A stretch of DNA of 64,000 nt from Gorsachius magnificus (taxonomy: Eukaryota; Chordata; Aves; Pelecaniformes; Ardeidae): NCBI GenBank assembly GCA_034008185.1, contig CM067082.1, positions 154,263,895-154,327,894 on the forward strand. Reading direction: 5' to 3'. Numbering within the stretch: position 1 is the stretch's first letter; the number at the start of each line of letters is the position of its first letter. Made by a program: the position numbers and the translations under genes. Below, in pieces: positions 12,201-23,258 of this stretch. The notes beneath the pieces are model-generated. The model did not search any database and was not told where the DNA came from. It saw only the letters and a list, made by a program, of their open reading frames with translations.

Positions 12201-13561
12201 TCTTCTCAAAGCAGAGTACTGAGTTGTAACATGTTCCTATCAGTGACTTCCTTCACCCCTTTTTTGAAGAAAAACTTGAAGAATGCAATGTGCCACGCTA
12301 TCTGGCAACGGAAGGGGAACCCTGGCCTTGTTTATTCTAAGTGAAGAATTAATATGTATTCAGGTTTTCATCTTCCCACCATAAAGTGTGAAGGTGAAGA
12401 ACCAGCTCTACTGGAAAAACCTTCATGAAAGGAAGGTTTTCATTTAAAGTCATACTGAAGCATTGGTGAAAGTAGCTAATTCCACTATGAAGGTATGAAA
12501 GCATGAGTTGTGATAGCAGAAAAGGGATGAACCATTTCATGCTTATTTATCAGAGAATTTTGTAATAAAGAATTTCTTTTTGCTCAGAAATCGAGTTCCC
12601 TGGGTATTGGCTGTTTGTCAATAAATGCTGCATTACACACTGAGATATGGAAAGGAAAGGAAAAGATTACTGTTAGGGCTAATGCAATTTACACTCTAAT
12701 GAAAACAGAGGTAGAGAGATTAAGCTAAAGGCACCTGCAGTTTAAATGCTTAATGTTGTGTAATTTCTGTCTCGCTTGTCTTCTGTTTTAGGTGGGCAAG
12801 ACACTTTTTCCAGATATGCTGATGAGACCGATTGACTAAATATTGCACTTGCCAGAAAAACACAAGTTTTAGTCTGTGAAAGACTGAAAGTTGATGTATA
12901 AAATTGTTCAATTTCTCTTTGACTCCAAGAACAGATACAGAAAGTGTTTGACAGACTTAACAAAAGCTTTATTCCTCCTCATTTGAAATCTTTGAAAAAG
13001 CTGGGTGAAGCATGTAAGGATGGACAGAACAATATTCCCCAAGTACCTGCAGCTGTCAGTAATACTGACTGAGTGGCAGACAGACCCACAGACCTTTCTT
13101 TCAATCCACATGAAAAAATTCAGGATGCTGATGAAGCGTACAGATACATATACATGTCCTGAAAACAGTGGTTCCTGCATACCAGCCTGTGAATCAGTGA
13201 TAGGTATGATGATAAAATGCAGCTGGACTGCAAAATCATCCTTATAAGGCCTGAATTAAAATTCAGATATGAGTGCAGTTGCTCCACAAGAATTCCACAA
13301 GTTTTGCAGTGACCCACTGAATGCCAAAATATTTCATAAAAATTAAAAATCTGGAAATTTCCCTATATGGAGGCAGAAAGCAAGCAGCAGTAATGAATTA
13401 AACCAACATTGTCTCATACCATGCTAGCACATCTCTTCTGATCCAAATTGGAAAGAACTCCAATGTATCCTACATTATTTAAGGAAAAGAGATTGAAAGA
13501 GTTTCTATCAGTGCTGCAGGGACCTAATCTATTTAAAAAATAAGCTTGGGGATTTTCCATG
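9201..13561. other. Unique-looking AT-rich DNA
   Basis: No gene or transposon is recognised. The sequence is AT-rich and free of tandem repeats. Frames of about 100 codons at most are present on both strands and none resembles a known family. A pyrimidine tract ending in TTTTAG at 12786-12791 resembles a splice acceptor, but no exon-like frame follows it. Confidence 0.45.
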
Positions 13562-13676
13562 CCTCACTGGACAAGTCCCTGAGCCTGACTTTGAAGTCAG
13601 CCCTGCTTTGAGCAGCAGTTAGACTAGACATCTCCAGAGGTTTCTTCCAACCCAAGTTTTTTTCTATGATTCTGTA
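13562..13676 (+). mobile_element. Old CR1 3'-terminal fragment
   Basis: The phrase CAGAGGTTTCTTCCAACCC followed by a CTATGATTCTGT tail is the 3' end of a CR1 element in plus orientation. Upstream, GCCCTGCTTTGAGCAGCAGTTAGACTAGAC corresponds to the common CR1 3' UTR. The copy is short and diverged, with a single tail unit, and belongs to the older group that also includes the copies at 20.2 and 44.4 kb. Confidence 0.85.
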
Positions 13677-16600
13677 TTTCATTGTAATTTAATTTGCATC
13701 TATAAACAGCATTTTTACTTTAAGAAAAATCTTTGTAGAACTCCTGAGGGAGGAAAAAAGTGAAACTTCGTTATCATCAATAGATTGTGGTCATTGTCAG
13801 GTTATGCTCTACCTATGTGATTTACACTAGGAGCCAGATGTAGCATGGATGTGCATCACATCCTGCTACCTCAAATACCTGGACTTGCTTTCCACCTACC
13901 TCCTTGCCAAGGGTGGTATCGACCAAATGGAATCAGGAGAAAGCTGAGTGAGTCAAAAGTCTGATCTGGCTCATGAATAAAATTGTGCAGAAGATAAACA
14001 GAAGCTCACAGGGCCACAGAGTGAAGCACAGACAAAAATACTTTTACTGAAAGAAAGGAAAAGGCATTTATGGTACAGGGAGTTTCCCACAGCTGAGTGA
14101 CTCTCCCTGGAGCACTGCCTGCTTTAGAGGATTTATCCCTTTTTCTGGCATGGGACTGTAAGTGCCATCTAAATAACTTCTGTGGAAGAGTTCTGAATCA
14201 CATTCATCCACTTTAAGCAGCAATCAGGACCAAAACAAAGACAGCAGGCTTTAGTCTAGTGAGCCCAGTGGGGACGTCCTTTACAGAATAAGACTCTAGG
14301 TTACAGAAGTAAAGTTTAAAAACAAGAAAAGGCAACCTTAAATATGCCTGACATCTGCCTCGTGTTAATCTGCCGCTGAGGTGGCGAGTGCAGCAGATGA
14401 GCAATCTCAGCGGTACCTCTCCCCTGTGGTGCTGTCTTCAAGAAGGGTTCATTTTTGACAGCGTGTCTCCTCACTGATATCCAAGGGGACCAGAGCAATG
14501 CTTGGGAATGCCCATTTCTCCTTCCTCTATTCAGTAAATCACGCTAAGCCTATGATGGGTGACTGTCAGTATGCAAATTGTAGGTTATCTCAAATTTGCC
14601 AAGCATTAGTATATAATATCCTGTATTCTCACACTGTGCCAGTCTTTCTGTGTATGAAGCCCATTGATTTTCAACCTTTTCTAACCTCTGTCATTCCATA
14701 CAGCAAGATGTACATGAGGCTTTCCAGGACACATAGTTCCCACAATAATCAGAAACTAACCAAGTATCAGATATCTCTATTCTTGGATTCAGAAAAAAAC
14801 ACAGACGTAAAATGGAGGAAAGACTGCCTCAGTCTGCTGGCTTGGGCAAGGACATGAGAGCCAGGAATTCAAATTGCACATGTTCCACTGCTGACATGTT
14901 GCGTTTTACATCAAGCCTTCTCTTCTTTGCTTTCCCTACCTGTAAAGTTGGAAAGACCCAGAATGTTTTTGTGGTTACCATAAAATCCAGCATCAGTATG
15001 CAAAGTGTGGAGCATGTGGTGTTTATATCAACAAGAAATATTTTTGTGCTTGAATGGCAGGCAGAAAGCTCCCCTCCACTGCATGGTGGGTGCACTTATT
15101 ACTGAGTTTATTGGAAGTAAACTAAAGGCAGCTCTGCCTCAGCTACTCAGTTAATAATTTAATGCTGAAAGCACAGGATGCCAGCTCCTAACTTCACCTG
15201 ACCTGTGGACAATACTACAAAACAAGAAGTGATATGGGGGCAGCTTCTTGCTTTTCTCTTTCTTTCAGCCTCAGTTATGAATTTACCATTTCCTGTATTC
15301 TGATGGCCAATATGTTACAATAACCAGTATGAGTCAGGACCACTGGCATAAAACCACCGGGATTAATATAACCAAGTAATCCAATCTTAATGAGGTTTAA
15401 AAAGGAGCTTGACTAGTTTAAAATCACTTATTAGATGTACGGCTTGTCTGTGATTACTGAAGCATGCAAAGAATGTTATTAATAGGTCTGCAGTCAGGTG
15501 AATAGGTCTGCAGTCTTTGGATTAATTGCTTGTAGCAACAGGCAGTGGGGTTTTCAGTAAGTGGAAACTTCAATGACAAACATGTTGATAAACTTTCCAA
15601 GAGCTTGAGGAAACACAGCAATGGAAAATGGATAAGGATAAATGTCTTGAGTAAACATTTGTATCTCAGATTCATCCTTCAAGCACATCTGCTCCACTCA
15701 CCTCAATTTCACAAACCTCCACAAGTAAACACACACTCTCTTTCCAGAATTTAAGGCTGAAATTATGTACCTAGCTTCTCAACTGTAAGAAGGCATAAAT
15801 GATTATGAAATAAAAAATGACTGCAATGAACAGAAAGTGCAGATGCCACTGACTCCTGGACAGGTCTGTGTGAGCAGAGCAGTGACCTCAGGTTAAAGGA
15901 GGAGTAACCTCCTTGAAATTGCAATGTTGTCAAAGCACCATAGGCTATATAACTGCATACCGACGTCTGTGCCTAGTCAACACAAAGGACTGTCTAGCTC
16001 CATTTCATGGGCATGGCTAACATCAAAAAGGGACAGGCAGGTAGTACTTTCCTGGAGCATTTACCAGTCTCTGGCAATTTCTGCCCCAGCAGTTTCCTAG
16101 GCCACGTGGTATGTCTTTGCATTTAAAAAATAATTTTAAAAATAGCTTTTGTATTTTTTTTTCTACTCCACATACATTCCATATTTATTGCTCTACATGC
16201 CCATTATTTTGCACCCACGTAAACTCTTACTTTTCACAACATGCTGTGTCAAGGAGTTTCACAGTTCATGCTGTGTGAAGAATCATTAGAAAATGGTGGT
16301 GGTAGAAACCATTGGTTTTGAAACTGACCCTTGGTAGTTTTGCTTTACAACTCTTAGCTCTTAAATTGAAAGAAACAGTAAACAGTCACTCTCTGACCAC
16401 CTTTTGCAGGATCCAAATCTTTCAGACTCCATGTTGTTTGCAATATATTCCACTGTAAATTCACAGAATGCTATTGTGAAATTAAAATAGGATAACATTG
16501 CAAATAACCACTTTTTTGTTTTTTAATTTGCTGTACGCATTTGTAGTCTACTGGCTAACAGTGTCTCCTCTCCTCCTCTGACAGTTCAAGGTCTAAGATC

Positions 16601-17050
16601 AATAATCCTACTAGTCTCAGAATTGAGGACATAATGATTCCCAGGTTCATTCATTTAAGTAAAAAGTTCAATGTCTAAAGACAGCTTGTCAGTACAAACA
16701 ATAGTGCAAACAAGCAGTCATTTTGTAGAGGACAAAAAAAGTGCACATAAATTTGGGATTTTTTCTAAATAATGAAAAAATACAGACCTTTGTGAGAACA
16801 TCATCTGAAGCAGAAAAGAGATAATGTGCTATTGCTGGAGCAAGTCAGCTTTGCTGAAATTATTCTGGTTTCCTGTTAGTGCCAGTGAGAACATGGCTCC
16901 ATAGTTTTAAAATGGTTTGAATACTGAGTCAGATCTTGCCATCATTACATATAAAAGGCAGTAATTCTCATCAGTCTCAGTGGAGGTCTCTGCTTAAAAG
17001 CCGAGTCCCAATCCTGCTCATTTGTTTTCAAGAAACAAATGCCTTTCAGT
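13677..17050. other. Unique-looking AT-rich DNA
   Basis: No gene is recognised. A canonical octamer ATGCAAAT occurs at 14571-14578. A 15-base string AATAGGTCTGCAGTC is duplicated in tandem at 15481 and 15501. A T-rich tract lies near 16145-16165. Confidence 0.45.
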
Positions 17051-20000
17051 AAGTGTATTTTTCACTAATAGTAAATTCAGTCTGCTGAGCTTCTGAACAG
17101 CTATTTAAATCTGGAGACTTAAGAGATTAGTAGGGGAATGCTTATTAAGAGTCAAGACATTAAGTCTGACATTAAGGATTTTCTACAGCGGCTGTGTTCG
17201 CATGATGGAGAGGCGTCAGGTTACCTGCTTCATTAAGCCCTAGTATTTGTTTATGTGATTCATTAAGGCAGAACACAAAATGCAGTGATCTGTCTGCTTC
17301 CAAAAAACCCCATGGAATTATTATAATACTTTTGAGCATCCCACAAGTTGTGCCTTTACTTTAAGAACTGCAGATCGTCTGAAACAACCCATCAGAAACA
17401 TTCCTAGGGAATGTTTTCCTACCGGGAAATGCCGAACTGTCAAAAGAAAAATGTATGATGGGAATATGTCAAGTTGATAAAACACTGTATTGAAAAATCA
17501 GAATAGAACACATCCATAGAAATATTCTCTTGTCAGTCTTTCAGGAACAGTGGGGTTTGTTTTCCATTTTAAAGCAGTTTTTTGTTTTACTTTATTTCCC
17601 AGGAAAGAAAGAGAACAGAAATCATAATGAAGCATTTTTAATGCCCCCAAACAAACAGCATTCAATGTTATCACTGATTTATTTCATGGGGAAATTTGTT
17701 TTTCTACTACCCATTTAAAATTGAGTTTTGTTTTCACTCGTCAGAATTTCAGGTGAAAAAGAAAATCTATTTCCTTCTACAGTTTTAATTAAGTCATGTG
17801 TTTCCCAAAGATTTAATCAGAAGTGGAATTGTTAAAGTCCTGCAAGCATTCAGGACCAGAAAAAAAAAGAAGAAAAAAAAATAAAAGAAGAAAAATAGAC
17901 TAAATGAGAATGGCAGAATTCCCTCCATAGACTGTGCCTTTGGGTCCACATCCCTCCGAATCATTTTCTCACGTGGATTTTATTGGTAAGTGCACCACTG
18001 TATAATTGCCATGGATTTTCACATTTACTGCACATTTCTATGTCTGGCTGTGTAGTCTGCAGCCCACAGCAACTGTTTACGCTATCCTGAGTTCCCTGGA
18101 CATGAGGTCCTTACCTGCAACTCAATAGCTACAGTTAAGGTCAAAACCAAGACTGATTTACAAGTAGCATGTTTGTTGTCAGGAATCACATGACATTACC
18201 ACGGCCTAAAATTCCAGATCTTTTTCCGCTCCCTCTCAGGGAGATGTTGAAGACTCAGTCCGTAGCTTTGGCAAGAGATTCTTAGCTAAGGAAAGGGGCA
18301 GACAAATCAGATTCTCCTCCTCCTCTTAAACTGGGGCGAATGGATAAAAGTATATTTTCCCCATCGTTATACACTCCCATGAAGTGGAAGAAAACTGTAG
18401 AAAACACAGACATCAATTGAATTAAATACAGAATATTGGAATATATTTGGGAAAAATGGGCAAATTCATAGAAGAAAAAGTTTGTAAGGGTTTTTGAATA
18501 CAAAGACATAGCAGCTGACCTTGGGAATCTGGCTGACTCCAGAGAAGTCTTCATGGATATAAGCACTTTAACCTTAGCAGGTGTGGACTGCTATCAGGGC
18601 TCACTCCACTGCAATAATCAGCAAAAACTTAGGTTGATTCTAGCAATGAAACAAGAAGCCATGACTAATCTCTTAGCAATCTGGCATATTTTACTTCTTC
18701 TGAGACTAGCTTGTTTTACCCATGGGTCTGCCATTGCTGGCTCCTAAAGTAATATGTGCTGTCCTTTCTGTGGGAAGCTTTGGATGATAGTCATGGAAAC
18801 ACATTGTGTCACTGGCCATATCCCTCTCAAACTGGAGCTATGATGGGTCAATTAGGAAGGCTAATTTGTCTGAGAGGGACAACCTACTAACACAGCTATA
18901 TTGTTTCCATGTCCAGAATTAGCTTGGTTGGGACTGAATATCTCAGCCTTGGCAGCACGTTGCAGAATGCAGATATTTCCCATGAGGCATACCCATAATC
19001 TGTCTGCTTTGGAGGCAGATGCTGTCAGCTGGCACAGTAATATGTTATTTCTTTCCATATACGATCAAGAGCAACAGCAGCATTGTATGGATTTTCTGGC
19101 ATTTCTCCTTCTTAGGTTCAGATTGTATTTAAGGCTACAACATTTTTTGTCTCAGTTATTTCATTTTGTGGTGGTGAGAGAAAGTGTGGGAGAATTTCAA
19201 AATGGAAGAGATTTTTTTCCAAGACTGAGGAGTTGAAATCTTTCCTGAAGAAAATGAGGAAATGGAGATGCTTGAACTTGAGCAGATTGCCCCATAGGCA
19301 GATATCAGTGGCACACAGGAGTTTGTCCTAGGCTTTTACATACCTTGCTTTGAGAACTACTGAATTGACAGAGCCATGGGGATACAAATACTCATGTTCT
19401 GTACTAGCTGGTGTCCAGGTAATGATGAGTCAGTCACTGTAGCACAGCCTGAAGGTGATAAATGCATGGATTACAGAGGCTTATCAGGAGAAAAAAGATG
19501 TCAATCCTCGGTAGGAATGGAGTACCACAATAAGAAAATCCGGATCATCCAAGACTGAGGAGTCAAACTATGCTGGAAGGCTTCATACCACCTTCATACA
19601 TAAGGCCTGTTATGCTTTTCAGGGAGACAGTTTCTTGTTTGACTCTTTCATTCTGGCATTTCAGCAGCACAGAGTTGGGTTTCTTGGGCCTCAACTTGCT
19701 TCCTGACCTTCAGGCAAGAGCAAACTGATCTTAAGAGATCTTAAGGCGACATTACCTAATTCAGTTACTCTCTTCTCCATACAGAAACTAGTATATTCCT
19801 TATATGGAAACTAAATAGTACTCAGTAACTTAAATTCCAGTTTTCAAAAGTGCCCTGCTTCTAAACTGGATGAAAAGTTTCCTCTGAAGCAGGATTTGAT
19901 TTTAGGCTATGGTGCACCAGAAATCAAGACAGGCTCAGGAAAACACTAATGTTAGATCTAATGTGAGATTTGTCTGATCAGCTGCAGGTGTCTGAGCTTC

Positions 20001-20205
20001 TTGCCTCTCTTCCCTTTATAATTAGTGGACAGAAACAGGCTTTCAGGGTCCCAAGAGCAAGGGTCCCAAGAGCACAAATGTATCTTATCAACCCTGACTA
20101 ACCTCTTCTGAGGTCTCTGTGCACAAGCGTTCTCATGGGCTCCTTTTAAGTTCAGTCCTGGTCCTTCAGCTTTATCCTGAGTTATCTTGTGCTCTTGTCA
20201 GAGCA
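17051..20205. other. AT-rich DNA; possible conserved element near 17.1-17.3 kb
   Basis: No gene is recognised. The stretch at 17090-17300 has repeated ATTAAG strings (near 17143, 17158, 17171, 17232 and 17262) and low repeat content, which is a look shared by vertebrate conserved non-coding DNA. I cannot test that. A purine-rich poly-A tract lies at 17858-17896. A 16-base string is repeated at 19218 and 19548, and a 15-bp tandem duplication lies at about 20046-20075. Confidence 0.4.
17858..17896. repeat. A-rich simple tract
   Basis: This is a run of A residues interrupted by G and one T, with no flanking CR1-type tail. It could be the remains of a poly-A tail or simple slippage. No source element is visible on either side. 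Confidence 0.8.
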
Positions 20206-20330
20206 GTGGAACAGGCTTTGTGGAGTCTCCTTCTGTGGTGACCCTACTTTAGCAGGGGGGTTGGACTGGGTGATCTCCAGAGGTCCCTTCCAACCCTTGC
20301 CATTCTGTGTTCCTGTGTGATTCTGTGTGC
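20206..20330 (+). mobile_element. CR1 3' end with ATTCTGTG tail
   Basis: GTGGAACAGGCTTTGTGGAG, then TTGGACTGGGTGATCTCCAG and GTCCCTTCCAACCC, form the 3' end of a CR1 in plus orientation. The tail is a degenerate run of the 8-mer ATTCTGTG at about 20302-20330, which differs from the ATTCTATG tail of the young copies and indicates another subfamily. The coding part has been lost except for a few codons, and an internal deletion has joined the coding end to the UTR. Confidence 0.88.
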
Positions 20331-20339
20331 TCAGTCACA

Positions 20340-20690
20340 GCTCTGTCTGGGCATGGACACCATTGATCTAGACTCTGACCCACAGGCTGACTTCCCAGCC
20401 TGCCCTTGGACCTACCTCATCACCATGAACCTGTGTGGCAATCAAAGGACTATGTCTGACTCTGGTTATTATTGCTAGGCCTGATCCTAACCTTGACTTC
20501 CTGGCTTAACCTAGACTTGCCTCATCAGTATGAACTTGCTTGATGATTTTGACTTTTGGCTGAACCTTGGTGCCATCTCTGGATTTGCCTCACTTTGGGG
20601 CACTGTGAGGCAGGATCTTGGCCAGGGAGGTCCTAGCCCTGCTGGCTGGTTTACCACTCAGTTCCTGGCTCCCTGCACCTCAGGGAGCAG
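20340..20690. repeat. Degenerate internal direct repeats, class unknown
   Basis: GACTTCC/TTGGCTTAACCT followed by TTGCCTCATCAGTATGAACTTG recurs in variant form, with anchors at 20389, 20494 and 20551. The stretch is dominated by short CCTTGAC, GACTTG and CTGGCT words, giving a repetitive texture unlike neighbouring DNA. It ends with a perfect 8-bp inverted repeat, GCTCCCTG and CAGGGAGC, at 20668-20688 with a 5-base loop. Similar words occur in some avian LTRs from memory, so it may be part of an old retroviral LTR; I cannot confirm that. It directly follows a CR1 tail. Confidence 0.5.
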
Positions 20691-22630
20691 CTGGCCATTG
20701 CTGCTCCCTGACAAAGGCATTTTATAGCTCATGCTGTTGCATGACAGCTGTCTACTACAACCTGGAACAGCACCAACTCTTTAAAAGACTGACAAACCCC
20801 CACAAGGTGCAGAGCAATTTTTCATTACGTGAGATATGCAGCCATGTTGAACAGCCCGTAGCACCAAAGTCCTGAGGTGACCAACCCAACCGCAGACAAA
20901 ACCCCATCTGTGGGGAAGAGAGACCTTTATAAATTAAAGGAACAAAAATTGTCTTGTGCCACTGGAGAGCAGTGAGAACAAAATTGTGGAACAGGTTGCA
21001 AAGCAGCATATATTCAAATGAGTAACTAGAAGCTCCCCTGTGAAGTACTTATGCCTATGTACTTATAAGTGATACTGATAAGCTTTTGATGTTTAAGCCA
21101 AGCATTACTCTACCAGTAGGTTAAAATGGAATTTTAATATATAGCTATTCATTAACAGGTATTTTTTTCCCCTCTCTTGCTTCAGCCAGGCAACAGTAAC
21201 TGAATGAACCCAGGCTGATCAGGTTTGAATAACCTTACATGTCCAGCAAATGCAAGAAGTGAGCTTGATAGGGGACTGTAATTCCTTTATTCCGATAAGC
21301 AGCTGTTTAGTTCTGTAACAAGATGAATGAAGCTTGGATTGCTTAGGACTGACTGAAAGAAGAGCTTATGGTCTCTAACTTCATGCTTTTTTCCTTCAAA
21401 GCCTGAGCTGATGATGGAGCTGAAGAATGTTTGCCAAACCAGCCTGAACCATGGCAATAGTATTTTCCACATTAAATCCCAAAGCATTTAGAGTTTATGG
21501 TCATAAAAGACATTTATATCACTCTCCTGAAAGACAGTGCACCTGAGGAGCTTTTAGGTGGTATTTTTGAATTGTATAGTGATAGAAATAGTCAGTAAAA
21601 GTGTCTACTGGTGTTTGGTGCTTTTTCTCACCCCAGTTGATTTAGTGATTTGGCTTGCAGCTGGGATCACAAAGGGTTATAACAGCTCAATGATGGTGCA
21701 AGTGAACTGACATAAAGATAGAAGTGAATAATGAGGGAGCAAGAACCATCTTTGCTGCTGCAGAAAATGCCATATAGAACCATGATTTCACTATCACACT
21801 TCTGGAGTATTGGTCACAGTAAAGGTTACTGGATACCCAGCAAGTATTGAATCAACTCCAAAGAAGAAAAGATAGGTTGGTTTTTTTTTCCTCCTTCCTA
21901 TACTGTGCATCACAAATCAGGATTTATATTCATTGCTGAAGAGCCTTGGAAAAACTTTTTTTTAAAAAAAAAAAAACAAACAAAAGACACATCCCCCCAA
22001 AACCCAAACAAACAAAAAACCCCTCACTGCCTAGTCTTAATTATTAGGGTTAGCTAATCTTGACTGTAATTACTAAGATCTGATGAAATGCTATCCAAGA
22101 ATTATTATTATTAGAAACAGTAAGCTAAACCAGCACTGTGCTTTAGCACACTCTCATCTGCCGTGCTTCTCAGGCAGTTTCTGGTCAGTACACAGAGCAG
22201 AAGTGATTTTTAAAATTGGTGTTGCCAATGCTATATTTTTAGAAATCATAAGAAGTCCTCCAAAAAGGGGGCTTTGAAAATGCTTATTTGCAATCCTTTC
22301 CCTATATTTATAGGGATTATCTGATTCCTTTGCAACAAACGTTCAGGACTCTCTCCATAACCAGTTTAGGGCAGATAAAATTTGTAGGGGTCTATGGGTT
22401 TTCCTCACTAAGTTCCTTTCCAATGGCTTTGCTGCAGAAGCTGGAGAAAAAAAGTGAAGTGGGAACAAGTAGGATATTCACAGTGAAGGCTATGAGCTGG
22501 AAGCACTGAATTGTGCATGAAATTAATGTGTTCTTCCATATTGGTGGGTAGTATAGAGTTATCAAAAACTCTGTGTAACAAATTGTGGGTCACTGATGGC
22601 TTTCTACAGTGTGCCAGCCAGGGAGAGTCA
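20691..22630. other. Unique-looking AT-rich DNA with an A-rich tract
   Basis: No gene or transposon is recognised. An A-rich segment at 21951-22021 starts with a T8 run followed by A13 and then alternates CAAACAAA and CCCCAAAACCC words. It may be a decayed poly-A or simple repeat. Confidence 0.45.
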
Positions 22631-23258
22631 GAAAGCCAACTGCATCCTGGGCTGAATCAAAAGAAGCATGACCAGCAGGTCAAGGGAGGTGATTCTGCCC
22701 CTCTACTCTGCTCTTGTGAGATCTCACCTGGAGTACTGCGTCCAGCTCTGGGGCCACCAACATAAGAAGGACATGGACCTGTTGGAGCCCACAGAGCAGG
22801 GCCACAAAGATGATCTGAGGGCTGGAACCCCTCTCCTGTGAAGACAGGATGAAGGAGTTTGGCTTGTTCAACCTGGAGAAGAGAAGGCTGCGGGGACACC
22901 TGATTGTGGCACTCGGGAGACCTTATCACAGCCTTCCAGTACATGAGGCGGACCTACAAGGAAGCTGGAGAGGGACTTTTTACTAGGGCATGCAATTATA
23001 GAACACGGGGCAATGGCTTTAAACAGGGTAGATTTAGATTAGATATAAGGAAGAAATTGCTCATTCTGAGGGTGGTGAGGCACTGGACCAGGTTGCCCAG
23101 AGAAGCTGTGGATACCCCATCCCTGGAAGTATTCAAGGCCAGGTTGGATGGGGCTTTGAGCAACCTGGTCTAGTAGAAGGTGCCCCTGACCTTGGCTGGG
23201 GGGCTGGAACTAGATGATCTTTAAGGTCCCTTCCAACCACTCAATGATTCTATGATCA
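22631..23258 (+). mobile_element. CR1 fragment, ORF2 C-terminus and 3' UTR
   Basis: This plus-strand CR1 begins inside ORF2 and runs to the 3' end. It includes the region for the conserved Leu-Glu-Tyr-Cys-Val-Gln-Leu-Trp-Gly motif (about 22726-22755) and [10 protein letters not shown] (about 22865-22895). Next comes a frame at 22904-23173 containing GRFRLDIRK and RLPREAVDTPSLEVFKARLD, then a UTR ending CAATGATTCTATGATC. Frameshifts separate these parts, so no product is expected. The UTR wording (GGGGCTGGAACTAGATGATC) differs from the young copies and assigns it to another, older subfamily. Confidence 0.93.

Noticed and set aside
12742..12963. Exon downstream of TCTTCTGTTTTAG
   Set aside because: An in-frame stop and the absence of a donor or protein similarity leave nothing to support it.
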